NCBI GenBank assembly: GCA_036389275.1
Contig: DASVQE010000106.1
Span: 1 to 64,000, forward strand
DNA from: QHVT01 sp036389275
GTDB lineage: Bacteria; Acidobacteriota; Thermoanaerobaculia; Gp7-AA8
Reading direction: 5' to 3'
Length of the DNA stretch: 64,000 nucleotides
Of this stretch, positions 1-8,134 are shown one piece after another. The position numbers were made by a program, and so were the translations under genes. Every line of letters starts with the position of its first letter. The stretch's first letter is position 1. The notes under the pieces are model-generated. The model saw only the letters and a list, made by a program, of their open reading frames with translations. It was not told where the DNA came from and did not search any database.

Positions 1-88
1 CTAGCCTCCGCGACACTGCCTGCCAAGCTCGCGACACTGTGTCGCGGAGGCTAGGCCAACAGACGGGGTCCGGGGCCCGTGGCCCCGG
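1..88. repeat. Nested inverted repeat and GC-rich hairpin at window edge
   Basis: Bases 1-16 (CTAGCCTCCGCGACAC) are the exact reverse complement of 39-54, with a 22-nt spacer. Inside lies a second palindrome at 30-46, with 8-bp arms CGCGACAC/GTGTCGCG around one base. CGCGACAC also occurs at 9-16, so two alternative hairpins could form. A separate hairpin follows at 70-88 (arms CCGGGGCC/GGCCCCGG, 3-nt loop). The structures lie just past the end of the minus-strand beta-helix gene, so they could end its transcript, but there is no T-run. A dispersed palindromic repeat is the other reading. Confidence 0.6.
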
Positions 89-137
89 CCGCCGGAGGCC
101 TCTGGTGGTCCCCCGATCCGTCGGCGACGCCAAAGCG

Positions 138-1553
138 TCAATACTCGTGCGCGCCGATGTCGTAGGTGCCGCTGCGCGGCTTGCGCGTGTAATCGATGGT
201 GACATACGACAGCGTCACCCCGTGATCTTTCGCGAGCGACGTCGAGGTCAGCTTGTAATCCTCCGCATTGTGGCCGCCGGCCAGCACGAATCCGGGCGAG
301 CCGATCTGGTCATTGGACGTCGTGGTATGCGCCGGCGCGGACGGCGCACTCGACCAGAGGTTGTAGCGGAACGTGAAGCCGGTCGACTGGAGCGTGGTCG
401 TGGAGACCTTGGCCAGGTCATACGCACCGGTCATCGACGCAGTCGAGCCGCTCGGAAGCGCGAAGATGTTGTTCTCCACGATGACGCCGGTGGCCGTCGT
501 ATCGTAATCGATGTGCAGCGCGGCGCCGGTCGGGTCGTAGATGGTGTTGTTGGCGAACTTGATGTTGCTCAGGCCCTGATCGTCGCGCCAGTAGCCGATG
601 CCCCAGTACGCGTGGATGATCACGTTGTTGATGATCGTATTGTTCGCGAGCGTATGCGTGGTGGCGACGTCGGGATGCTCGTTGGCGAGCACGACGCCCA
701 TGGCCGGCTGCCAGTTGCTGCCGCCGGTGGTGTTGTAGTTGCGGTAGTAATTCGAGTCGAAGGCGTAGCAGAGGTTCCCGTCGACGATCGTGTACCGCGA
801 GTGCTCGAGGTAGATGTTGTTCGAGAAATTGTCGAACACTTCGTTGCCGATCACGCTGCAGTTGTCGACCTCGCCGATGATGATGCCTTCGCCGTAATTG
901 CGGAAGACGCGGTTGTTGCGGACGACGGTATTGTGCGCACTGATGCCGATCGCTTGCGGCCAGCCGCCGTTCGGGGCGTTGCGCGCGGAGTTCGAGAGGC
1001 AGTTGCGATAGACCGTGTTGCCGGCGACGACCATGTCGTGCGCCACGCCCGGCGTATCCTCGCCGATCCAGATGCCGTCGCCCTGCGAGTCGTGAATGAT
1101 GCAGTTCAGCACTTTGCCGTACGTCTGTCCCCAACCCACATAGCCGACGTGCGGCGCGTTGCGGATCTCGAAACCGATGAAGTCGGTGTAGGCGCTGCCG
1201 ATGGTGACGACGTCTTCGCCCGCCGCGAGCTGGCTGCCGTCGAGGATCGGGTATTCGCCGGGATAGGCCTGGATGGTGAGCCGGCCGTTGGCGGTCCCGT
1301 CGATCCAGACGCTGGTGCGGCTGTAGTAGATCCCGCCGCGGACGTAGATGGTGACCGGATTGCCGGCGGTCAGGTCGCTATAGACCGTCCCGTTGCGGAC
1401 GGCGGTGTAGATGCTGGCGAAGGGATTGGTGATGGTGCCGGTGCCGGTGGTGTCGTTGCCGTTGGTGGCGACGTAATACGTGCCGGCCGAGGCGGTGGCG
1501 GTGAGGAGGAGGCTGGAGAAAGTGAGGATGAGTGCGAGTCTTTCCAGTCGCAT
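138..1553 (-). CDS. Secreted right-handed parallel beta-helix protein
   Basis: Protein of 471 residues. The N-terminus (MRLERLALILTFSSLLLTAT, then ASAG) is a clean signal peptide, so it should be exported. The mature part opens with YYVATNGNDTTGTGT, the typical start of DUF1565/pectate-lyase-like beta-helix proteins. It continues with many coils of the type 'NNTIINNVIIHAYWGIGYW' and 'GNTVYRNCLSN', the ladder pattern of right-handed parallel beta-helices. Such proteins bind or cleave polysaccharides, or serve as surface proteins; I see no convincing catalytic set, so no substrate is assigned. The ATG at 1553 is chosen because AAGGTGAT lies just upstream and the signal peptide starts there; an in-frame start at 1616 would put 21 residues before it. 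Confidence 0.8.
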   Translation of the reverse strand: MRLERLALILTFSSLLLTATASAGTYYVATNGNDTTGTGTITNPFASIYTAVRNGTVYSDLTAGNPVTIYVRGGIYYSRTSVWIDGTANGRLTIQAYPGEYPILDGSQLAAGEDVVTIGSAYTDFIGFEIRNAPHVGYVGWGQTYGKVLNCIIHDSQGDGIWIGEDTPGVAHDMVVAGNTVYRNCLSNSARNAPNGGWPQAIGISAHNTVVRNNRVFRNYGEGIIIGEVDNCSVIGNEVFDNFSNNIYLEHSRYTIVDGNLCYAFDSNYYRNYNTTGGSNWQPAMGVVLANEHPDVATTHTLANNTIINNVIIHAYWGIGYWRDDQGLSNIKFANNTIYDPTGAALHIDYDTTATGVIVENNIFALPSGSTASMTGAYDLAKVSTTTLQSTGFTFRYNLWSSAPSAPAHTTTSNDQIGSPGFVLAGGHNAEDYKLTSTSLAKDHGVTLSYVTIDYTRKPRSGTYDIGAHEY

Positions 1554-1841
1554 GAGAATCACCTTTTTCAATGAAGGGTTCGTTTCGGTATGGAGCGCGG
1601 TTGCGGATCTGCGCATGTGCCTGGCTCCGGAATGAAGGACTGCCTGCGATGCGGAAAGGAACCTTTCCGCAACTTAAAATAACTGCATGTCGCGCGCCGG
1701 TTTTTGAGGACTGACCGAGGTTGGAGCAGGCAGCCGCCGGCGCCCACATTTCAGTGACGGCGGCACCGGCGCGGTCGCGGACGTTATACCCTCACCAGGC
1801 GCCGGCGCCGCCGGCGACAACCGACGCAAGGTGGACCTCAC

Positions 1842-3299
1842 ATGACCGTCACGCCCAATCCCGCGACTGCCACGAACGAGAAGAGCCGCACGCTGCGCAT
1901 CGGCGTGCTCGCCGGCGTCGGCACGCTCGACCCTCGCGAGTTGGGCGACACCATCACCGGCCTCGTCCTCGGCCAGATTTTCGAGACCGCCTACCGCGTC
2001 ACCGCATCCGGTTCGATCGAGCCGCACCTGTTCGCGGAAGCGCTTCGCGAAGAGCGCTCCGGACCGCAGCCGGTCTATTCAGGCGCGGTGCGCGAAGGAA
2101 TCTTCTTTTCCGACGGCACGCCGCTCACCGCGCAGCTCGCCGCCGCATCGCTCGCGAAAGCGGGCGCGCTCCGCGGCCGGGCCACCGTCTCGGTGCGCGA
2201 CGGCCGCGTGCACTTTGCGATGACCGCCCCGAGCCCCCGATTCGAAAATGTGCTGACGCAATGGAACTGCGGCATCGTGCTCGAGAAGAGCGGTTCGATG
2301 TACGGCACGGGACCGTATCGATTCCCTTCGGCGGTGTCGATGCACACGCTGCGCGATCAGCGCGAGATCCGCCTCGTGCGCAATCCGCGCTACCACGGCA
2401 CGGCCAATGCCGACGAATTGATCTTCGCCATCTATCCGACGGACGCGGACGGCACGCCCACGGCACTCGTCGACGCGGCGAAACAGGGACAGATCGACAT
2501 CACGCTGCACCTCGCGGCGCAGGATCTCATCCGACACGGCATCTCCGGATACCAGCCGATGATGCAGCCGGGAAACTCCACGGGATTTCTTTTTCTCAAT
2601 TGCGAGAGGCCGATGTTCCGCGACGCGTCATTGCGCCGGGCCTTGCGCGATGCAATCAATCCGGTGCCGATTGCGGAGGCGAATTACGAGAAAAACCATT
2701 TTGCATTCATCGCGACGGACATCATCCCGCTGTCGATGGGGAAGCCGACCGGTACGCCGCCGGCGCGCAATCGCGAGCTGTTGCGCAATCATCCCGCAAA
2801 GCCGGCGCGCATCGAGGTGGTGATGCCGTGGACGCCGCGGCCGTATTTGCCGAAGCCGCTCGCGTCTGCACAGGAGCTCGTCCGGCAGCTCGCGCCCTAT
2901 GGCATCACTGTGCAATTGAAGCAGCCTCGCAACAGTGAAGAAACCTTCCGCATCCTTGCCAACGGCGACTACGACATCGGCCTCGGTGGTTGGGTTGCCG
3001 ACAATCCCGACCCGACGGAGTTCTACGAGTCGCTGCTTTCCTCGGCGCAGGTCTCGCGCAACGGTCAATACCTGTCGAACCTCGCGCGCTGGAGCGACCC
3101 GGCCACTGACGCGGCGCTGGCGGCGTTTCGCATCGACCCGTCGCCTGCAAACCGGAAAGCGATCACCGACATCATCGAGACGCAGGCCATGATCGTGCCG
3201 CTCATCTACGGTGCCTCGACGGCGATCCGCGCGCGAAAGGTGAAGGATTTCCACATCACGCCGTCGGGACACGTCTCGTTCGCGGAGGTCGTGTTCTGA
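1842..3299 (+). CDS. Peptide/nickel ABC-type substrate-binding protein (SBP_bac_5-like), no signal peptide
   Basis: Protein of 485 residues resembling family 5 extracellular solute-binding proteins of oligopeptide ABC transporters. It has the N-terminal strand TLRIGVLAGVGTLDPRELGD, the central VREGIFFSDGTPLTA (the family's 'F.DG.P.tA' signature), a YGTGPYRF segment, and a C-terminal 'DYDIGLGGWVADNPDPTEF' motif. The family is normally periplasmic or a lipoprotein, but residues 1-25 are polar with no hydrophobic stretch and no lipobox, and no earlier in-frame start is seen. It may be cytoplasmic (as in SgrR-type regulators, though no DNA-binding domain is visible) or its leader may be lost. No permease or ATPase genes are adjacent. 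It is divergent from the beta-helix gene across about 290 bp. Confidence 0.7.
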   Translation: MTVTPNPATATNEKSRTLRIGVLAGVGTLDPRELGDTITGLVLGQIFETAYRVTASGSIEPHLFAEALREERSGPQPVYSGAVREGIFFSDGTPLTAQLAAASLAKAGALRGRATVSVRDGRVHFAMTAPSPRFENVLTQWNCGIVLEKSGSMYGTGPYRFPSAVSMHTLRDQREIRLVRNPRYHGTANADELIFAIYPTDADGTPTALVDAAKQGQIDITLHLAAQDLIRHGISGYQPMMQPGNSTGFLFLNCERPMFRDASLRRALRDAINPVPIAEANYEKNHFAFIATDIIPLSMGKPTGTPPARNRELLRNHPAKPARIEVVMPWTPRPYLPKPLASAQELVRQLAPYGITVQLKQPRNSEETFRILANGDYDIGLGGWVADNPDPTEFYESLLSSAQVSRNGQYLSNLARWSDPATDAALAAFRIDPSPANRKAITDIIETQAMIVPLIYGASTAIRARKVKDFHITPSGHVSFAEVVF

Positions 3300-3320
3300 G
3301 GCGTGAATCGGCCGTCCGTC

Positions 3321-3337
3321 TGATCACAATGTGATCA
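3321..3337. promoter_or_regulatory. Palindrome, candidate operator
   Basis: TGATCAC-AAT-GTGATCA is a perfect 7-bp inverted repeat around 3 bases. It lies in the 126-bp gap between the solute-binding protein gene and the secreted protein gene at 3426, about 90 bp before that start. It could be an operator. It does not match the CRP consensus because the half-sites face the other way. No promoter boxes are clear. Confidence 0.3.
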
Positions 3338-3425
3338 CAAAGCGGTGCTCCGAGTGAGAGGCCGCAGTGACAATTCTCCGGGTGATCCGCGCAACACACT
3401 CTCGCGGCACTCAGGAGACACAATC

Positions 3426-4679
3426 ATGATTCGACGTTACGCCGCCATCGGTCTGCTCTTGCTGCTCACGCTCGCTTCCACACCGCTCGCCGCGCAGACG
3501 ACCGCGGGAGATCTCCTCTGGCAACCGGGTGAAGCAGTTCCTTCCGGGCCGCTCACCTACATCGACTTCAGCCGCCCGGTGACCGCGGACGGAACGGTCT
3601 CGGAGGTCACGCTTCGCTGGATCAGCAATGCGCCGTGCAGCGAGGAAATCAAGTTTCGCTTCTTCCGCCCCGGCGCCGGTGGTCCGCTGGGCGCGCTCGA
3701 ACTGGTCGGCACGGCCGGCCCGTTCACCTCGGCCAATCCGGCAGCGCCCGGCGTCTTCCCGGACAACAATGTGCTCCGGCTGTCGTTTCCCGCGATCGCC
3801 GTCAAGCGCGGCGACGTGCTGGCGGTGACACAGATGAAGCCTGCTTGCGGTGGTGCCGGCGTCGTGACTGGCCGCCCCGAGGACGTCCTTTACCAGACGA
3901 GCGCGGACTTCAATGGCGGCGCGCTGAGCGCGAGCAACACGATCGTCCGTTCCGGCTTCCGGTTGAACGCCGCCGCACATACGAGTGCGTTCCGCCACGT
4001 CGGTGTGATCCCCGTCGCTGGCTCCACCGCCGGCGCCTTCGGATCGTTTTTCCGAACCGAGGTGACGATCACCAATCCGAGCCCATTCGGGATGGGCGTG
4101 GCGCTCGTCTTTCACCCGGCCGGCCGGAGCGCCGACCCGGCCGATGCGAGGAAGAACACGCTCCTCGTCGGCAACGAAACGCGGACCTACACCGATGTCG
4201 TGGCCACCATGGGACAGACCGGCCTCGGCTCGATCGACGTGCTGACCACCGGCTTCACGCCCGTGATCACCGCGCGCATCTACAACGACGCCGGCAGCGC
4301 CGGGACGTCGGGATTCACGGAAGAGGTGGTCACCTCCTACGATGCGATCAAGAGCGGTGCATATGCCGACTTTTCCATCCCGGCCGATCTGACGAACTAC
4401 CGCGTCAATGTCGGCGTTCGCACCCTCGACCAGTCCACGACGTTCGTCGTGACGGTCTTCGACGCCACCGGTACGCTGGTGGGCACGACCACTGAGCGGA
4501 CGGTCGAGGCCAATTACTTCGAGCACATCCCGCTGAGCGCGTTCCTCGAAGGCGTCACGCCGCCCGCCGGCGGTTTCGCCCGCATCCAGATCACGAGCGG
4601 CGGACCGGCGACGTTCTACACGGCGACGACGGACAACCGCACCAACGACGGCAGCCTGAAGATGCTCACCATGCACTGA
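3426..4679 (+). CDS. Secreted protein of unknown function
   Basis: Protein of 417 residues. The signal peptide is MIRRYAAIGLLLLLTLASTP followed by LAAQ, and an AGGAG box sits 9-10 bases before ATG 3426, which fixes the start. The N-terminal half is beta-rich (FSRPVTADGTVSEVTLRW...). The C-terminal half (residues about 185-415) opens 'HVGVIPVAGSTAGAFGSFFR' followed by 'TEVTITNPSPF', then 'ARIYNDAGSAGTSGF', and ends with TFYTATTDNRTNDGSLKM. The same order of motifs occurs in the product of 7181-8110, so the two share a domain. This type of Ig-like module is common in Acidobacteriota exported proteins. I assign no activity. The di-heme oxidoreductase gene follows 21 bp downstream and is probably co-transcribed. 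Confidence 0.75.
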   Translation: MIRRYAAIGLLLLLTLASTPLAAQTTAGDLLWQPGEAVPSGPLTYIDFSRPVTADGTVSEVTLRWISNAPCSEEIKFRFFRPGAGGPLGALELVGTAGPFTSANPAAPGVFPDNNVLRLSFPAIAVKRGDVLAVTQMKPACGGAGVVTGRPEDVLYQTSADFNGGALSASNTIVRSGFRLNAAAHTSAFRHVGVIPVAGSTAGAFGSFFRTEVTITNPSPFGMGVALVFHPAGRSADPADARKNTLLVGNETRTYTDVVATMGQTGLGSIDVLTTGFTPVITARIYNDAGSAGTSGFTEEVVTSYDAIKSGAYADFSIPADLTNYRVNVGVRTLDQSTTFVVTVFDATGTLVGTTTERTVEANYFEHIPLSAFLEGVTPPAGGFARIQITSGGPATFYTATTDNRTNDGSLKMLTMH

Positions 4680-4700
4680 TGCTGTAAGGAAGACCATCCA

Positions 4701-5909
4701 ATGACTCGAGCACTCCTCGCCCTGCTTCTGATGCTTGGACAGTTTTCTGTCGTCGCGGCGCCGCGCAGGCGAGTCGTGCAGCATCCGTATCAGCCCGCAC
4801 CGGCGCCGACGGGCAACCTCGGCGATCCGGTGCGCGGTCTGACCGCGGCGCAGCTCGCAGCGTGGATGTCCGCTCGCGGCGAGTTCAACAAAGACAAAGA
4901 TGCCGCCGCCGGCCTCGGCCCGGTCTTCAACGACCTCTCCTGTCTCCACTGCCACAGCGTTCCGGTCGCGGGCGGTTCGAATCCGCGTGTCGTGACGCTG
5001 TTCGGCAGGACGACGAACGCCGTGTTCGATCCGCTGACGGCGCGCGGCGGGCCGCTGCTGCAGGAGCGCGCGCTCGGTCCCGACGAAGGGCTGGCTCCGT
5101 TCCAACGCGAGTCGGTGCCCACGCAGGCGACCATCGTCACGCAGCGCCGCACCACGCCGCTCTTCGGGCTCGGCTTCATCGACGCGACGCCCGACGCCAC
5201 GTTCATCGCTCTCGCCGCGCAGCAGGCAGAGCGGAATCCCGCGACGGCAGGCCGCGTCGCCCTGGTGACGAACTTCGTCGCGGGCACGCACACCGTCGGC
5301 AAGTTCGGCTGGAAAGCGCAGGTGCCGTCGCTCGTCCAGTTCGCGGGCGAAGCGAACCTGAACGAGTTGGGCATCACCAGTCCCGACTTCCCGAACGAGA
5401 ACTGTGCGAACGGCAACTGCAAAGACCTCGCGCGCAATCCGGCGCCGGGCCTCAACGACACCGGCGACGGCGTACGTAAACTGACCGACTTCATGCTGAT
5501 GCTCGGCGCGCCGTCGCGCGGCCTGATCACTCCCGATGTCACCGCCGGCGAGCAGGTGTTCCAGCAGCTCGGCTGCAATGAGTGCCACGTCCCGAATCTC
5601 GCCACCGGCTCGCATCCCATCGCCGCGCTGTCGAACAAGACCTACTCGCCGTACTCCGACTTTTTGCTGCACGACATGGGCTCGCTCGGCGACGGCATCG
5701 TTCAGGGAGAAGCGAGCGGCACCGAGTTCCGCACGGCGCCGCTCTGGGGCCTGCGCGCGCAGCGCACGTTCCTGCACGACGGCCGTACGGACAACATCCA
5801 CGATGCGGTCGTGGCGCACGACGGACAGGCCCGCGCGTCGCGCGAGGCCTATCAGGCGCTCGACGCGCAGGCGCGTGCGAGGCTGATCGCTTTCCTCAAC
5901 TCGCTGTAG
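4701..5909 (+). CDS. Secreted di-heme oxidoreductase (putative peroxidase, DHOR family)
   Basis: Protein of 402 residues with a signal peptide (MTRALLALLLMLGQFSVVAA), so the hemes would be attached outside the cytoplasm. Two c-type heme sites are visible: C81-L-H-C84-H85 and C292-N-E-C295-H296. Spacing, length and sequence blocks such as 'GRTTNAVFDPLTARGGP', 'FGWKAQVPSLVQF' and 'APLWGLRAQRTFLHDGRT' fit the di-heme oxidoreductase/DUF1111 family (COG3488), annotated as CxxCH peroxidase-like proteins. Its electron donor and substrate are unknown. The first 30 residues (signal plus PRRRVVQHP) closely match the leaders of the next three secreted enzymes, although the folds differ. It converges with the subtilase gene, whose stop lies 3 bp beyond. 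Confidence 0.85.
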   Translation: MTRALLALLLMLGQFSVVAAPRRRVVQHPYQPAPAPTGNLGDPVRGLTAAQLAAWMSARGEFNKDKDAAAGLGPVFNDLSCLHCHSVPVAGGSNPRVVTLFGRTTNAVFDPLTARGGPLLQERALGPDEGLAPFQRESVPTQATIVTQRRTTPLFGLGFIDATPDATFIALAAQQAERNPATAGRVALVTNFVAGTHTVGKFGWKAQVPSLVQFAGEANLNELGITSPDFPNENCANGNCKDLARNPAPGLNDTGDGVRKLTDFMLMLGAPSRGLITPDVTAGEQVFQQLGCNECHVPNLATGSHPIAALSNKTYSPYSDFLLHDMGSLGDGIVQGEASGTEFRTAPLWGLRAQRTFLHDGRTDNIHDAVVAHDGQARASREAYQALDAQARARLIAFLNSL

Positions 5910-5912
5910 CGA

Positions 5913-7097
5913 TCAGTGGCGGACAGACCGGCGCCGCACGGACGGCGTCTTGTCCTGACGCAGCTTCATCACCGCAGCGAACAGGTCGAGGCGCGGCGTC
6001 ACGATGCCGTTTCGACTGTCCACGATCGGCCGTCCCGTCGACTCGAGCAATTGCTCGATCGCGTCCGGCGTCAGTTGCGGATCGATCTGCCGCAGCACCG
6101 CCACCGCGCCGGCCACGTGTGGTGCTGAAAACGACGTTCCGCTGACGTTCGCGACTCCGCCCTTGTACGGCGTGCGAACACCGTAGCCCGGCGCGAGGAG
6201 ATCGAGCTCGTAGGAGGAGTTCGAGAAGCAGGTGACACGATCGATTTCCGCCGGCGTGTCGGTGCATCCGAGCAGCGAAGCCGACTCGAGGTTCCTGTGG
6301 TAGACCGCACCGACGGCAACCACTTTGCTGAGGCAGGCCGGCGGACGCATTCCCTTCGGCCAGGCGTCGTTGCCGCTCGCCGCGACCAGGACGGTACCGC
6401 GAGCGCGAACGCGTGCGACCGCATCGGTGAGAGCAGGGTTATCCGCGTCGCACGGGCCGCTCGACAGAAAACCGACGTTGAAGCTCATGTTGACGGCGTC
6501 GACGCGCAGCGGCGTCGCCGCGATCCAATTGAGGGCCAGGATCAGTTGTGCGATCCAGTCGACGTTCGGCGTCCCGTCCGACAAGCGGATCGCGATGATG
6601 TTCGCTCCTGGCGCGATGCCGCGCGGCGCGAGGGCACCGCTGCCGGCGATGACCCCGGCCACGGATGTTTCGTGAGGAAGGAAGTCGGGCGCGGAACCGC
6701 TGCCCGATTGCTCGGTTGCGCCATTCAGGCAGCATCCCTTGCCGTTCACATAGGAGCAGTAACAGCGCTCCTCGATGATGCGGCCCTTCAGATCGGGGTG
6801 CGGCGAAACGCCGGTGCCGAGCACCGCCACCGTGCTGCCGGTGCCGTCGTATCCGAGAGCGTGCACCGCGGGAAGACCGATCAGCTCTCCATTGAAGCCG
6901 ATCTGTCCGATGAAGGCCGTCGATTCTGCGTTCGATTGCGGCGTGATGCCGTCGAGGTCGGGCTCGAGGAAGATGACGTCGGGACGCGCCGCCGGCATGA
7001 CCTCCGGCGGCGGAGGCTGCACGGCTGCTCTGCGTGGCGACGCCGCGAGAGGAAGCTGTCCGAGGATCAGAAGCAGGGCAAGGATTGCTCGAGTCAT
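5913..7097 (-). CDS. Secreted subtilisin-like (S8) protein with catalytic Asp replaced by Gly
   Basis: Protein of 394 residues with signal peptide MTRAILALLLILGQLPLAAS. The S8 fold is clear: 'STVAVLGTGVSPHPDLKGR' (residues 88-106), 'PHETSVAGVIAGSG' (His142), 'VAASGNDAWP' (oxyanion Asn243) and 'SGTSFSAPHVAGAVA' (Ser322). The family consensus for the first block is 'VAViDTGv' with a catalytic Asp; here codon 94 is GGC (Gly), so the Asp is absent. The His block also reads HET instead of HGT. Either the protein is a non-catalytic binder or it cleaves poorly. Residues 106-140 carry several Cys (CYCSYVNGKGCC), possibly forming disulfides. The leader is nearly the same as that of the di-heme gene, also at DNA level. 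Confidence 0.85.
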   Translation of the reverse strand: MTRAILALLLILGQLPLAASPRRAAVQPPPPEVMPAARPDVIFLEPDLDGITPQSNAESTAFIGQIGFNGELIGLPAVHALGYDGTGSTVAVLGTGVSPHPDLKGRIIEERCYCSYVNGKGCCLNGATEQSGSGSAPDFLPHETSVAGVIAGSGALAPRGIAPGANIIAIRLSDGTPNVDWIAQLILALNWIAATPLRVDAVNMSFNVGFLSSGPCDADNPALTDAVARVRARGTVLVAASGNDAWPKGMRPPACLSKVVAVGAVYHRNLESASLLGCTDTPAEIDRVTCFSNSSYELDLLAPGYGVRTPYKGGVANVSGTSFSAPHVAGAVAVLRQIDPQLTPDAIEQLLESTGRPIVDSRNGIVTPRLDLFAAVMKLRQDKTPSVRRRSVRH

Positions 7098-7180
7098 TGA
7101 GGTCGTCTCCCGCGATTAGCCTAAGAATGGATCGACTGCGGATCTGCCGCCGGAACAAACATGGAACAAATCGGCCGCGG

Positions 7181-8110
7181 TCAGTGACGCACCGGGCGGC
7201 GGCTCTGCGCCTTGGCGGCATAGACGCAATCGAACGGCAGCGGAACGTTGAATTCGGCTTCGAGTGTGGTGGGATCGTTGGTGCGGTTGTCGAGAAGCGA
7301 ACCGTACGCGAAGAAGCCCGGCGTCGCGTCCTCCTGACCGGTAGGAGTGGCGCTGACCTGCTCGACCGTGACGTAGCCGTCGCCGGTGAAGCCGGAGGCA
7401 ATCTCGGTTACCGGAAATTGCGTCCGCCCGAGTGGCCCGAGGGTCTGGTCCATCTCGCCGACTTGAGCACCGGCGCTGTTGAAGAGCCGGAGGCGGAGCA
7501 CGGTCGCCGAGAATTGCGACGCATTCACCAGTCCGATGTTGGTGCGGTAATTCGCATTATTGCGAACGCCGTTGATCGACAGACGGTCCATACCCTGCGT
7601 GGTCGAAGTCAATGCCGCGGCGCTGTACCACGGAATCCCGGGGAACGACTGGCCGAATGTGCCGCCCGCCGTGTCGTTGTAGATGCGGCCCTGCACGGTG
7701 ATGTTGAGGCAGTCACCACCGCTCGTATCGCAGGTGGTGCAATCGCCGCCTTCGCGGCAGGAGAAAAAGATCAGGTAGCCGTTGGCCGCCTCACGGCCGA
7801 GCGCGCTCTGCGCCACGTCGATCATCTGCCGCCGCTCGCCGGGCGCGAACGTCGGAAGCGTGATGAGCGTGTTCAGCGCAGTGGAGTTGTCTCCGCTTCC
7901 TTCGACGTACGCCACCCGAACCACCACGCGCGCATTGCTCGTGTTGGTAATGGTCACGTCGGTCTTGAAGAAGGCGCCGTTCGCACCCGGGAGGCGTGCC
8001 ACGGCCGGAAGGTAGACGATATCGGCTGCACGGAAGGTACTGGCAGTCGCCACCGCGGCGAACATCAGCATGGAGATTACAGCGAGCGAAACGCCTTTGG
8101 ATGTGGACAT
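7181..8110 (-). CDS. Secreted protein with Ig-like domain related to the 3426-4679 product
   Basis: Protein of 309 residues with an N-terminal signal (MSTSKGVSLAVISMLMFAAV...ATAS). The mature part runs 'DIVYLPAVARLPGANGAFFK', 'TDVTITNTSNARVVV', 'VQGRIYNDTAGGTFG', and ends 'FFAYGSLLDNRTNDPTTLEA'. This is the same motif order as in the C-terminal half of the protein at 3426-4679, so both carry one shared module. A Cys cluster (residues about 117-131, CREGGDCTTCDTSGGDC) may bind metal or form disulfides. The domain type is frequent in secreted proteins of this phylum but has no known activity. It is 24 bp downstream of the serine hydrolase gene on the same strand. Confidence 0.7.
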   Translation of the reverse strand: MSTSKGVSLAVISMLMFAAVATASTFRAADIVYLPAVARLPGANGAFFKTDVTITNTSNARVVVRVAYVEGSGDNSTALNTLITLPTFAPGERRQMIDVAQSALGREAANGYLIFFSCREGGDCTTCDTSGGDCLNITVQGRIYNDTAGGTFGQSFPGIPWYSAAALTSTTQGMDRLSINGVRNNANYRTNIGLVNASQFSATVLRLRLFNSAGAQVGEMDQTLGPLGRTQFPVTEIASGFTGDGYVTVEQVSATPTGQEDATPGFFAYGSLLDNRTNDPTTLEAEFNVPLPFDCVYAAKAQSRRPVRH

Positions 8111-8134
8111 TTGTAGTGATCCTTTTTCGTATTG

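Noticed and set aside
1..54. CRISPR repeat-spacer unit
   Set aside because: Only one 38-nt periodicity and palindromic arms; no array of regular repeats and no cas genes.
3321..3337. CRP binding site
   Set aside because: The half-sites are in the inverse order to TGTGA-N6-TCACA; kept only as an unnamed palindrome.
3411..5819. Long minus-strand open frame (802 codons) opposite two secreted-protein genes
   Set aside because: Low-complexity Arg/Ala/Asp/Glu composition; the plus-strand genes have signal peptides, heme motifs and ribosome binding sites.
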